NCBI GenBank assembly: GCA_902793125.1
Contig: CADBCC010000033.1
Location: 1 to 36,365, forward strand
DNA from: an uncultured Ruminococcus sp.
GTDB taxonomy: Bacteria; Bacillota; Clostridia; Oscillospirales; Acutalibacteraceae
DNA: 36,365 nt
Reading direction: 5' to 3'
The notes beneath the pieces were generated by a model. The model was given only the letters and a program-made list of their open reading frames with translations, was not told the origin of the DNA and did no database searches. The stretch's first letter is position 1; each line of letters begins with the position of its first letter. Shown piece after piece: positions 6,956-14,932 of this stretch. The position numbers and the translations under genes were made by a program.

Positions 6956-6975
6956 AGAAGCCGAGAGGCTTCTTT
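6956..6975 (+). terminator. Rho-independent terminator before Rep
   Basis: AGAAGCC-GAGA-GGCTTCT is a perfect 7-bp stem with a four-base loop ending in TTT. It closes the first part of the early operon, so Rep is probably transcribed by readthrough or from its own promoter. Confidence 0.7.
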
Positions 6976-7030
6976 AAAACTTGTAATTTAATCTTAAAGT
7001 TATGACGTAGTAGTTAATAAGAGGTAAAAA

Positions 7031-7846
7031 ATGCGTTTATATAAATTCAATGAATACTATTGTGGAGAGAACTATCTCGATGTTCAAATCTATCCTGAGT
7101 ATTTAAAGCCGAGAAAAGGAAATAGAAAAAGAAAAGCTAAACCTACCTCAGAAGTTCAGAACGCTCTGAATCAGAATAACCGCGATCGTTATGTTTGCCG
7201 ACTTCTTAATCATAACTTCTCACCAAAAGATTATTGGGTAACCCTGACTTATGACGATGCACATTTACCCTACAGCTTTGATGCAGCGGAAAAAGAAGTT
7301 AATAACTACATCCGCAGAATTAAGAGCCTGGCTAAAAAGAAAAATCTACCCGCACCGAAAATAGTTAAGGTGACAGGTTACGGTGAGCGCCGGAAGAGAA
7401 TACATAGTCATTTAGTTATAAGCGGCGAACTTGCCGCGGTTGAGTTAAAAAACAAGTGGCGCGATAAGAACGGAGAGCTCCGCGGAAGAATAACAGTTGA
7501 TGCGCTTGAGTTCGATAAGTTTGGAGTGGAGAAGCTTGCAAACTACATAATTAAACATATTAACGAAAACAAACGCCGCAGCGGAAAATCCACTTATTAT
7601 CGCTCACGCAATTTAGAAGAACCGATGAAAAAACTCGCGGTCCGCCGTATAACTAACCGCGAAGTTGAGGATATAAGAACTTGTACTGATTACTCAGTAT
7701 TCGAGAAGATTTATCCCGAGTACGAATTTATCCGCCCGGAATATTACAAAGACGAATCTACACAGGAACGCGCAGTTTACTTTAACGAGCATAACGGCGG
7801 TTACTTTTTTCTGTTAAGGTTTTATAAGCCTGGGTACTGGAAATAA
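7031..7846 (+). CDS. HUH rolling-circle replication initiator (ORF2/G2P-like Rep)
   Basis: A 271-residue protein with the three motifs of HUH endonucleases in order: motif 1 WVTLTYDD (69-76), motif 2 with His125-Ser-His127 (RIHSHLVIS) that binds the metal, and motif 3 with Tyr172 and Lys175 (NYIIKHI), the nicking tyrosine. A single tyrosine fits Rep/ORF2-G2P proteins of inovirus, microvirus and ICE type. It would nick the origin and start rolling-circle replication. AGAGG precedes the ATG by 6 bases. No helicase, primase, polymerase or SSB gene occurs elsewhere in the visible prophage, so host enzymes must supply them. The C-terminal third has no clear motif. Confidence 0.87.
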   Translation: MRLYKFNEYYCGENYLDVQIYPEYLKPRKGNRKRKAKPTSEVQNALNQNNRDRYVCRLLNHNFSPKDYWVTLTYDDAHLPYSFDAAEKEVNNYIRRIKSLAKKKNLPAPKIVKVTGYGERRKRIHSHLVISGELAAVELKNKWRDKNGELRGRITVDALEFDKFGVEKLANYIIKHINENKRRSGKSTYYRSRNLEEPMKKLAVRRITNREVEDIRTCTDYSVFEKIYPEYEFIRPEYYKDESTQERAVYFNEHNGGYFFLLRFYKPGYWK

Positions 7847-7863
7847 AATGGGGGAGTGAGGTT

Positions 7864-8229
7864 TTGAAAAAAAGTAACGTTCGTAATTATGTTGTCTCAG
7901 CCTTCCGATACTACTCTCGAATGGGCGAGCCAAGTATAAGCGAAATAGCAAAACTAAAACACCTAACCGAGGCGGAACGGCTTGACCTGTCCGCTGTTGC
8001 CGCTATGCTCGATAAGCTTTCGTCCCAAGGCGATATTACAACCATCGCAGCGGTTAGAGAGGTTTATTTCATAGACGCTCACGAAAAATACAAACGTGAC
8101 GACATATCTAAGAAGGTTATTAGATATTCTCTTAATAACTATATTAGTGACAGAACTGTGTGGAATTACCTCGACAAGGCACAGAAGATATTTATTAACA
8201 TCCGGTGTTTACGGTTTGAAAGCATATAA
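7864..8229 (+). CDS. ArpU/RinA-like late transcription regulator
   Basis: A 121-residue protein starting at TTG 7864 after GGGGGAGTGAGG. Most of it is helical, and the C-terminal part (SDRTVWNYLDKAQKIF, about residues 93-108) looks like a sigma region-4-type helix-turn-helix. Length and position, last early gene directly before a terminator and the packaging genes, match the ArpU/RinA family that switches on late transcription in Gram-positive phages. The family call is by context and pattern, not a strong motif. Confidence 0.65.
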   Translation: MKKSNVRNYVVSAFRYYSRMGEPSISEIAKLKHLTEAERLDLSAVAAMLDKLSSQGDITTIAAVREVYFIDAHEKYKRDDISKKVIRYSLNNYISDRTVWNYLDKAQKIFINIRCLRFESI

Positions 8230-8251
8230 AATTAAATAATTTTAAAAATAT

Positions 8252-8289
8252 AAGCTTCCCGCAACTTTGCAGTAGTGGAAGCTTTTTTT
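8252..8289 (+). terminator. Terminator between early and late operons
   Basis: AAGCTTCC (8252-8259) pairs with GGAAGCTT (8277-8284) and runs into T7. It ends the early operon. The next start codon is only 17 bases beyond the T-run, leaving little room for a separate late promoter. Confidence 0.85.
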
Positions 8290-8305
8290 GTCGTAGAATT
8301 AAGAT

Positions 8306-8620
8306 ATGATTAATAAACGTGTAACTCTATTCTGGTTAAGAGAACTGATAGAGCAAGGAGATTTATCTCCGTTTTACAACACAAAAGAATGGGCGCGACT
8401 TCGTGAGTATAAGCGTCGGCTTGAACATTATGAGTGTGAGAGATGTAGATCTAAAGGAAGATATCGACGTGGTAAATCCGTGCATCATAAAAAATATGTA
8501 AGATTACATCCTGAGCTTGCACTTACTCTCAGCAATCTCGAAAATTTATGTGATGAGTGCCATTATGAAGAACATCACAAACAGGAAGAAAAAGAGTCCA
8601 TAATTCCCGAACGCTGGTAA
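8306..8620 (+). CDS. HNH endonuclease of the packaging module
   Basis: A 104-residue protein with two Cys pairs (CERC near residue 45 and CDEC near residue 88) around an HNH core (SVHHKKYVRL and LSNLENLCDECHYEEH). Such HNH proteins next to the terminase genes in cos phages (HK97 gp74 and staphylococcal relatives) are needed by terminase for cutting at cos. The gene is followed after one base by the candidate cos site. No Shine-Dalgarno sequence is visible before ATG 8306, which is unusual here. Confidence 0.9.
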   Translation: MINKRVTLFWLRELIEQGDLSPFYNTKEWARLREYKRRLEHYECERCRSKGRYRRGKSVHHKKYVRLHPELALTLSNLENLCDECHYEEHHKQEEKESIIPERW

Positions 8621-8640
8621 TCCCCCCCGGGTAAAAAATT
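8621..8640. other. Candidate cos site
   Basis: A run of seven C followed by GGG (8622-8631) lies one base after the HNH stop codon and before the small terminase gene, followed by AT-rich DNA. In many Gram-positive cos phages a C-rich cohesive end is found between HNH and terS. The 120-bp gap holds no gene; a GC-alternating stretch (CTCGCGCGCG, about 8693-8702) may be part of the terminase binding region. Confidence 0.45.
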
Positions 8641-8744
8641 GATTTTTTTATTCTTAACAAGATACCGACGCCCACAATAGACAATGGAACTTCCTCGCGC
8701 GCGTGAAGAATTTTTGGCGTATTTTAGCCAGGAAGGAGAAGAAA

Positions 8745-9068
8745 ATGGCAGTAATTTCACAAAAGAAAATTCGTGAATCTTTGATAAATCAACTCAAAGC
8801 GAAAGACGCTAAAGTTGACTGTTTTCTTGACCTGGTTGAATCTTATATTTTTTATACAAAAAAAGAACGCGAAATGCAGGCAGATATTAACAAGCGCGGT
8901 TTGAGTTTTAAAGCCGTTTCTTCTACCGGGAAGGAATACGAGAAAGATAATCCGAGTATAAAAAACGCTGTGCTTTATAACAAGCAGCGGTTAGCTATTC
9001 TTGAAAAGCTTGGTTTAACTATAGACAAAGTCGAATCAGGTGAGACTGACGATGACGATAAGCTCTAA
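8745..9068 (+). CDS. Terminase small subunit (P27 family)
   Basis: A 107-residue protein starting at ATG 8745 after GGAAGGAG. The pattern matches P27-type small terminases: a first helical part, then ESYIFYTKKEREMQADIN, a GLSFKAV...GKEYEKDNPSIKNA stretch, and a terminal LAILEKLGLT helix. It recognises the packaging start site and recruits the large subunit, whose gene overlaps its 3' end by 17 bases. Confidence 0.88.
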   Translation: MAVISQKKIRESLINQLKAKDAKVDCFLDLVESYIFYTKKEREMQADINKRGLSFKAVSSTGKEYEKDNPSIKNAVLYNKQRLAILEKLGLTIDKVESGETDDDDKL

Positions 9069-10698
9069 AATACAAGATTACATAGATATTGTAAAAAACA
9101 GCGAATTTTTAGTCTGTAAAGAGCAAATCTTACTGATTAAACACGTTGAAAAATGCTTTAAAAAAGAGAATTTATACGTTGACGAAAAACAGCTTGATGA
9201 TTATTTAAGCTTACAAAAGTATTTTGATTATGATCTTTTTCCTTGGGAGATATTTGTATTTACTTTACATAATTGTACCTATTCCGCGCCTGGTATTTTA
9301 CGGTGGCCAAAGCTTGTTTTAATTCTCGGACGCGGCAGCGGAAAAAACGGTTATTTGGCTTTCGAAGATTTTGCTTTAATAACACCGATTAACGGTATAA
9401 AAAACTACGACATTGACATATGCGCGACGTCCGAAGACCAGGCAAAGTGTTCATTTATGGATATTCACGATATGCTTGACGCGCATGAAAATAAAATGAA
9501 GAAGAAATTCCATTGGAATTTAACTGAAATTACTAACTTGAAGACAAATTCAACTATAAGATATAGAACGTCTAATCCGAAAACTAAGGACGGCGGGCGT
9601 CCTGGAAAAGTTGATTTTGACGAATATCACGCTTACGAAAATTACAGTCTTATTGATGTAATAACAACAGGATTAGGCAAAGTCGCGATGCCGAGAATGA
9701 CTATAGCGACGACGATGGGCGATGTTCGCGATGGCCCTCTGGATCATCTTCTCGAGGACATGCTTGCAATACTCAACGGAATAATCCCAGATAACGGGCA
9801 ACTTCCGTTCATATGTCGGCTTGATGATGATAAAGAAATCGACGATGAGAAAAACTGGCATAAAGCGAATCCTTCATTAAGATATTTCCCTTATCTTTTT
9901 CAGGAATTACGAAGTGAATACATCAATTATAAACGCGATCATCTTGGTAATTCCGCATTTAAGACTAAGAGGATGAACAGAATTAGCAGCGGTGTAGCGG
10001 AACCGGTTGCTAAGTGGGAAGATATAAAACTTACAAATCGTCCGATTATAGATTTAACCGGAAAGCCATGTGTTTTTGGCCTTGATTATGCAAAAACAAC
10101 AGACTTTATATCAGCCGGATTACTCTTTTATGTTGAGGGAGTATATTATTGGATTTCTCATTCTTGGATATGCTCAGAGTGTCATGATTTATCAAGAATC
10201 AAAATTCCGATAAAAGACTTTGAAGAGCGGGGGCTTTTAACAGTAGTTAATGATGTGGAAATTGATCCAGATATTCCTCTACATTGGATATCTGAGATGA
10301 TGAAAAAATACAAGGTGCATGGCGGCGCTTTAGATAGCTATCGCTATTCACTATTAAAAAGCGGATTATTGAATTTAGGTTTTGACAGTGATAAAAAAGG
10401 CAAAAACAATCTAAAACTATGCCGGCCGTCAGATTTAATGCAAGTTGCGCCGACGATAACGAGAGCATTTGCGACACATAAAGTAATTTGGGGCGATAAC
10501 GCTCTTATGCGGTGGTATACAAACAATGTTGCTGTAAAGTATGACAAAAAGAGCAATATGCTTTTTGAAAAGATAGAACAAAAGTCAAGGAAAACAGATG
10601 GTTTTTTTGCGTTTGCTCACGCTATGACGCAACAAGAACTTTTGATTAAACATTCAAAAACCGCGGCAGCGGATTTGCCGCCTGTTTATACGTTTTAA
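9052..10698 (+). CDS. terL: Terminase large subunit
   Basis: A 548-residue DNA packaging motor. The ATPase domain shows Walker A GRGSGKN (93-99), Walker B KVDFDEYH (about 187-193) and a coupling motif IATTMGD (about 218-224). The nuclease domain has the expected acidic residues: Asp345 in FGLDYAKTTD, Asp428 in GALDSY and Asp516 in KTDGFF. ATG 9052 is chosen over GTG 9040 because AGGTGAG lies 8 bases upstream. All key residues are present, so the protein should be active. It belongs to the Terminase_1 (HK97/P27-associated) group. Confidence 0.96.
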   Translation: MTISSKIQDYIDIVKNSEFLVCKEQILLIKHVEKCFKKENLYVDEKQLDDYLSLQKYFDYDLFPWEIFVFTLHNCTYSAPGILRWPKLVLILGRGSGKNGYLAFEDFALITPINGIKNYDIDICATSEDQAKCSFMDIHDMLDAHENKMKKKFHWNLTEITNLKTNSTIRYRTSNPKTKDGGRPGKVDFDEYHAYENYSLIDVITTGLGKVAMPRMTIATTMGDVRDGPLDHLLEDMLAILNGIIPDNGQLPFICRLDDDKEIDDEKNWHKANPSLRYFPYLFQELRSEYINYKRDHLGNSAFKTKRMNRISSGVAEPVAKWEDIKLTNRPIIDLTGKPCVFGLDYAKTTDFISAGLLFYVEGVYYWISHSWICSECHDLSRIKIPIKDFEERGLLTVVNDVEIDPDIPLHWISEMMKKYKVHGGALDSYRYSLLKSGLLNLGFDSDKKGKNNLKLCRPSDLMQVAPTITRAFATHKVIWGDNALMRWYTNNVAVKYDKKSNMLFEKIEQKSRKTDGFFAFAHAMTQQELLIKHSKTAAADLPPVYTF

Positions 10699-10701
10699 GA
10701 G

Positions 10702-11901
10702 GTGAGAAAAATAAGCTCATTTATAAATTTTTTTAAAAAATTTTTTGCTTCCGGTGAGAAAGAAGTATCTCTATCAGAAAAGGATATTGAAGCTTATTTT
10801 GACCGAACTAAATGTAACTCATTTTATATAGCGGAACTTGCATTATTTACTGCTGTTGATTTGATTGCGCGAACAATCTCAAAATGTGAATTTGTAACAG
10901 TTAAGAATAACAAAGAATACATAGGCGAGGAGTACTATTCCTGGAATATTGCTCCAAATAAACATCAGACTAAAGCCGAGTTCATCCGTAAATTAATATC
11001 AACATTAATTCTCAAAAATGAAGTATTGATAATTCAGACTTCGGATGGCCAGCGCTTTGTCGCTGACGGTTTCAGTAAGAAAGAGAATGTTTTATCGGAC
11101 GACGAGTTTTCAAATATTTCTATTGGCAATTTTTCACTGAACAAAACACTTTTAAGCAGAGATGTTATTTATCTTAAGCATAATAATTTTGCGGTAGAAG
11201 GATTAATAAAATCAATGTGCCGAAGTTACGAAAGCTTAATTAGCTCAGCAGAAAAGCGTTATAGAAAATCTACAGGGCATAAAGGTATTCTTAAAATTGA
11301 CGGCTATGCAAGCGGCTCGGAAGACTATGAAAAGAAATTAAACGAGTTAATGCAGAACCATTTCAAAAGATACTTTGAAGCTGAAAATGCGGTATTACCA
11401 TTGACAGAAGGTTACGATTATTCCGAGCCGAATGTTGACGCTAATAAAACTACGAATAATGAGATTAACGATATTCAAAAGTTAAAAACAGAAGCCTTTA
11501 ACTCAACCGGTAATGCCTTTCATATTCCGCCGGCTCTGATGCGTGGCGAAGCTTCTCAGTTAAAAGATGTGGTTGATACATTCATTTCAGATGCAATTGA
11601 TATAATTACCGTACCCTTACAGCAAGCCATAACTGATAAATGTTACGGCAAAGATCAGGTTATCAAAGGAAACTATGTCCTTATTGATACAACTTACGCA
11701 AAACATATTGACGTTATAACTTCCGCGAATAATATTGATAAAGCTATAGCTTGTGGTGTATTAACACCTGCTAAAGCTCAGAAATACGCGGGAATGGTTC
11801 CGTCAAACGAAAAATTTGCGACACAGCATTATTTAACTAAAAACTACCAAACAGCAGCGCTTGCGGTAGCAGAGGAAGGTGGTGATAATAATGCTGAATA
11901 A
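10702..11901 (+). CDS. Portal protein (HK97 type)
   Basis: A 399-residue portal, the dodecameric channel at the capsid vertex. Recognisable segments are ELALFTAVDLIARTISKCEF (about 46-65), the PNKHQTKAEFIRKLI region, and LKTEAFNSTGNAFHIPPAL (about 260-280), typical of phage_portal/HK97. The annotated start is GTG 10702, but that GTG lies inside the only good Shine-Dalgarno sequence (GAGGTGAG). An ATA three codons on, at 10711, is placed at a normal distance from it, so a rare AUA start is possible. Confidence 0.92.
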   Translation: MRKISSFINFFKKFFASGEKEVSLSEKDIEAYFDRTKCNSFYIAELALFTAVDLIARTISKCEFVTVKNNKEYIGEEYYSWNIAPNKHQTKAEFIRKLISTLILKNEVLIIQTSDGQRFVADGFSKKENVLSDDEFSNISIGNFSLNKTLLSRDVIYLKHNNFAVEGLIKSMCRSYESLISSAEKRYRKSTGHKGILKIDGYASGSEDYEKKLNELMQNHFKRYFEAENAVLPLTEGYDYSEPNVDANKTTNNEINDIQKLKTEAFNSTGNAFHIPPALMRGEASQLKDVVDTFISDAIDIITVPLQQAITDKCYGKDQVIKGNYVLIDTTYAKHIDVITSANNIDKAIACGVLTPAKAQKYAGMVPSNEKFATQHYLTKNYQTAALAVAEEGGDNNAE

Positions 11902-12667
11902 AAACTTTAACATAAAGCAGCTTGGAGAAAAGAAAGTTCTTGATTTATATCTATATGGTGATATTCAGGGAGACTGTTTTGATTTCTGGACATGGGAAAA
12001 AGTTGAAAGCACTACATCCGCGGCATATGTACAAAAGGCGATTGACGAAGCCGGCAGTGTTGCCGAAATCAATGTATTTATCAACTCCTGCGGTGGTTCA
12101 GTTATGGAAGGCGTTGCTATTTATAACATACTTAAGCGAAGCAGTGCTTTTATTACCGTGTATATTGATGCGTTCGCTTATAGCGTAGCTTCAGTTATTG
12201 CTATGGCCGGAGACAAAGTTGTTATGCCAAGTAATACAACGATGTTTATTCATAACGCTTGGCTTATCGCCTCAGGAAATTCAAAAGAACTTAGGAAAAC
12301 GGCAGATGATCTCGATGTCATAAATGAGAGCACAAAAGCCTCATATCTTGCTAAAGCCGGTGAAAAGCTAAGCAGTGATGTCTTAAGCGAGCTTATGGAT
12401 AAAGAAACATTCCTAACCGCTACAGACGCTTATGAGTACGGCTTATGCGATGAGATTGCTAATCCTGTTGAAATGACTTCCGAAAGTAAAGAAGTTGCGG
12501 AACAATCACTCCGCAGCGGAAATTCAAAAGGCGCAAAACAGGCGATGGAACAAATTGCCAAGCAGCTGAAATCACCACCCGCGCCGCCTTCCGGCTCAGA
12601 TCCGAATAATAAAAAGCATGGAAAAGACTTTTATGAAAAAGTCATTGAATTATTAAATAACAAATAA
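11891..12667 (+). CDS. ClpP-like prohead protease
   Basis: A 258-residue S14-family serine protease. INSCGGSVMEGVAIYN (65-80) is the ClpP strand, AYSVASVIAMAG holds the probable nucleophile Ser101, MFIHNAW holds His121, and MDKETFLTA near residue 170 supplies the acidic residue. It is expected to cleave scaffold and capsid precursors during prohead maturation. ATG 11891 overlaps the portal stop by 11 bases. The C-terminal 50 residues are Ser/Lys/Pro-rich and may act as linked scaffold, since no separate scaffold gene is seen. Confidence 0.93.
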   Translation: MLNKNFNIKQLGEKKVLDLYLYGDIQGDCFDFWTWEKVESTTSAAYVQKAIDEAGSVAEINVFINSCGGSVMEGVAIYNILKRSSAFITVYIDAFAYSVASVIAMAGDKVVMPSNTTMFIHNAWLIASGNSKELRKTADDLDVINESTKASYLAKAGEKLSSDVLSELMDKETFLTATDAYEYGLCDEIANPVEMTSESKEVAEQSLRSGNSKGAKQAMEQIAKQLKSPPAPPSGSDPNNKKHGKDFYEKVIELLNNK

Positions 12668-12678
12668 AGGAGAAAAAT

Positions 12679-13320
12679 ATGGTAAACTTAGACTTTTTAA
12701 AAGAAACAAAGCTTGAGTTTGGTGAAAAATTTCGCCAGGCTCTTGAATCAAAAGATGATGTCCAGGTCGCAGAGGCTTTCGATAAGTTTGGTGAAGCTTT
12801 AGAGCAGAAGATTATCGAAAGATACTCAGAATTACAGCAGTCGAATGATAAAGTGATTCTTACATCTCGCGGACAGCGTCAGCTCACATCTGTCGAGCAG
12901 AGTTTTTACGATGGAGTAATCGATGCTTTAAAAGCTCCGGATCCGAAAGCAGCGCTTACAGGTGTTGAGACAACATTTCCTGTTACTATCATTGATGAAG
13001 TTATCAATGATATTCAGGCAAATCATCCTATGCTCGCGGCTATTGATTTCCAGAATACAACCGGAACTACAAGATGGCTGTATAGCGACGGTTCAACGCC
13101 GCTTGCAACATGGGGCGCCTTGACTGCCGCAATAACCGAGGAAATGTCTGCAACGATTAAGCCTGTAGATTTTAACCTTACAAAACTTACAGCGTTTATT
13201 CCGGTTCCCAAGGATCTTCTTGATCTTGGCGCGGTATACCTCGATGCTTATGTCAGAGCTATTCTTTCAGAAGCATCAGCTAACGGTTTAGAGTATGGCT
13301 TTATCAGCGGAACCGGTTGA
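12679..13320 (+). CDS. Major capsid protein, N-terminal part (frameshifted gene)
   Basis: HK97-fold capsid protein. Residues 1-60 are a helical delta domain, then come the linker, VETTFPVTIIDEVINDI, IDFQNTTGTTRWLYSDG, WGALTAAITEE and FNLTKLTAFIPVPKDLLD, all typical of the HK97 family. The frame stops at TGA 13318-13320 directly after GLEYGFISGTG, where members of this family continue with the P-domain. The continuation is present in the +1 frame (see next entry). The repaired gene would encode about 432 residues, a normal length. Delta-domain presence fits the lack of a scaffold gene. Confidence 0.88.
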   Translation: MVNLDFLKETKLEFGEKFRQALESKDDVQVAEAFDKFGEALEQKIIERYSELQQSNDKVILTSRGQRQLTSVEQSFYDGVIDALKAPDPKAALTGVETTFPVTIIDEVINDIQANHPMLAAIDFQNTTGTTRWLYSDGSTPLATWGALTAAITEEMSATIKPVDFNLTKLTAFIPVPKDLLDLGAVYLDAYVRAILSEASANGLEYGFISGTG

Positions 13321-13975
13321 GTACTGCGGCTTAATTGCTAATTTAGCAGAACGTGAAAACGGCTCTTACAGAAATATTACCGAGGTAGCGCTTATAGTTA
13401 ACCCTAAAGACTATATAACTAAAATCATTCCTGGTACAACTGTATTAGCTACAGATGGTACATATAAGAGCGAAATTTTCCCATTTCCGACGAAGGTTTA
13501 TCCCTCATCACAGGTCAGCAGCGGCGATGCAATTATCGGTATCTCTGTTAACGGTAAAATTTTTTACAAAGCCTTCTATGCAGGCTCGCTTTCGAAGATT
13601 GATTATTCCGATGAAGCACGCTGGCTTGACGATGAGAGGGTTTATATTACAAAACTCTATGCTTACGGCAGACCTGTAGATAATACTTCGTTTATCTATC
13701 TTGATATATCTGCGCTTGTAGCAGCGGTTCTAAAAGTCAAAGTTGTATCAGATGACGCGGAATCTTCCGGCGGTGAAGGCGGAGAATCTTCCGGCGGTGA
13801 AGGCGGAGAATCTTCCGGCAATGCAGATGACACAGAGCTTACATATGTAGCGGTTCAGAACCCTACGGGTAATCCGTCAACATCTGGTTACTATGAATTG
13901 ATCGGAGATAATTACGTTCTTTCTGAGGACACTGAGGTCGATTCGGAGAAGACTTACTACACGTTATCCGAGTAA
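13295..13975 (+). CDS. Major capsid protein, C-terminal part with appended surface domain
   Basis: This frame carries the rest of the HK97 capsid fold (CGLIANLAE, ALIVNPKDY, FPFPTKVYPSS, GDAIIGI, ERVYITKLYAYGRPVDNTSF). Its own ATG at 13295 has no ribosome-binding site and its first residues are out of register with the family, so real coding probably begins where the frames meet near 13316. Removing one T from GGTTGAG joins the two parts as GTG-EYCGLIAN. After the capsid fold come a Gly/Ser/Glu linker encoded by tandem repeats and a ~45-residue domain ending GYYELIGDNYVLSEDTEV, of a type often displayed on phage structural proteins. Confidence 0.8.
   Translation: MALSAEPVEYCGLIANLAERENGSYRNITEVALIVNPKDYITKIIPGTTVLATDGTYKSEIFPFPTKVYPSSQVSSGDAIIGISVNGKIFYKAFYAGSLSKIDYSDEARWLDDERVYITKLYAYGRPVDNTSFIYLDISALVAAVLKVKVVSDDAESSGGEGGESSGGEGGESSGNADDTELTYVAVQNPTGNPSTSGYYELIGDNYVLSEDTEVDSEKTYYTLSE
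13760..13819 (+). repeat. 24-bp tandem repeat in the capsid linker
   Basis: Two perfect 24-bp copies (13760-13783, 13784-13807) and a half copy (13808-13819) encode ESSGGEGG-type repeats. Length can vary by slippage, changing the tether to the C-terminal domain in steps of eight residues. Confidence 0.9.
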
Positions 13976-13994
13976 GGCGAAAAGGAGATAGTTT

Positions 13995-14297
13995 ATGGCA
14001 CTGTTAGACGATGTAAAGCGACATTTAGATATTTTAAGCTCCGATGAGCACACGAACAAAAAAATAATGCTTATCATCGCGAGAGCTAAAAACTATCTCC
14101 GCCGTTTTGATCCAACATTATCAGATAGTGATTTTGAAAATAAAAATGACTTTGTAAATTCAATGTTGCTGGATTATTGTAGATACGATTTCAGTAACGC
14201 GTCAGAAGATTTTAGCGAGAATTATAAGGATGAAATTCTTTTTTTGCGTAATCAATATAAGGTGAAGATGTATGAGCTTGAAAAACAGGAAGAATGA
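13995..14297 (+). CDS. Head-tail connector (gp6-like)
   Basis: A 100-residue, helix-rich protein starting after AAAGGAG. LLDDVKRHLDI, IMLIIARAKNYLRRF and FVNSMLLDYCRYDFSNA fit the phage_connect_1/gp6-like family that forms the ring below the portal. It lies directly after the capsid gene, as expected. Confidence 0.82.
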   Translation: MALLDDVKRHLDILSSDEHTNKKIMLIIARAKNYLRRFDPTLSDSDFENKNDFVNSMLLDYCRYDFSNASEDFSENYKDEILFLRNQYKVKMYELEKQEE

Positions 14298-14625
14298 GTT
14301 CCTCACTTTTAACGATGGAATCGTTAATGTTTTTGACACCGATGATGACGATGAAATTATAAAAGAATCTCGCAGAGTTTACGCTTACGGAGAACGTTCT
14401 GTAGGAATTAAGCGCTTTTACGCCGCTTATCAGAATGACATCGAGCTTGAAAAAGTAATTCATATCCATTATTTGCCTGAAATGACTACTCAAAAAGCGG
14501 TTGTTATTAATAATACTCGTTATAAAGTCGAACAGGTTCAGCATTACATAAAAACAAAGCCGCGTTGTACAGTTCTAAGCTTATCTCAGCGCGGTTTATA
14601 TGAAGGTGATATTGATGATATATGA
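14272..14625 (+). CDS. Head-tail adaptor / head-closure protein
   Basis: A 117-residue beta-rich protein that overlaps the connector gene by 26 bases, after AAGGTGAAG. Position between connector and tail-completion genes, size, and the ending strand pattern (VVINNTRYKVEQVQHYI) suggest a head-closure or stopper protein of the SPP1 gp16/HK97 gp7 kind. No single decisive motif. Confidence 0.68.
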   Translation: MSLKNRKNEFLTFNDGIVNVFDTDDDDEIIKESRRVYAYGERSVGIKRFYAAYQNDIELEKVIHIHYLPEMTTQKAVVINNTRYKVEQVQHYIKTKPRCTVLSLSQRGLYEGDIDDI

Positions 14626-14932
14626 AGACTTTATCGAAAAAGTAAAGGGGCTCAGTTTTTCTACATATGAAGCCGATTTCCCTAAGTCGAAAAATCCGCC
14701 TGTAGTTGTATATCAAAAAGGTGTTGATAAAAGCGCTTATGCCGACGGTAAAAATGTTTTTCAGCAAAAGGAAGTTGTTTTACATTTGATTACCGAACGT
14801 AAAGATATTAAATCTCAAGCGACCTTAGAAAAATGGCTAAAGGATAATAATTTTTCGGCAAAAATGTCTGACAGGTTTTGGGATCCGGATAACAATTTCT
14901 ATATCACTGAGTATAGGTTTTATATATTATGA
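14615..14932 (+). CDS. Tail terminator / neck protein
   Basis: A 105-residue protein. ATG 14615 is preferred to ATG 14600 because AAGGTGAT lies between them at the right distance. Its alpha/beta pattern (VVLHLITERKDIKSQATLE, then NFYITEYRFYIL) is like small tail-terminator or neck proteins. It lies between the head adaptor and the HK97 gp10-like gene. Function is by position and size. Confidence 0.6.
   Translation: MIYEDFIEKVKGLSFSTYEADFPKSKNPPVVVYQKGVDKSAYADGKNVFQQKEVVLHLITERKDIKSQATLEKWLKDNNFSAKMSDRFWDPDNNFYITEYRFYIL

Noticed and set aside
9673-10556. Minus-strand frames inside the large terminase gene
   Set aside because: Shadow frames of a gene with complete catalytic motifs.
13318-13320. 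UGA in the capsid gene as selenocysteine or readthrough
   Set aside because: The capsid continuation is in another frame, so simple readthrough would not restore it.
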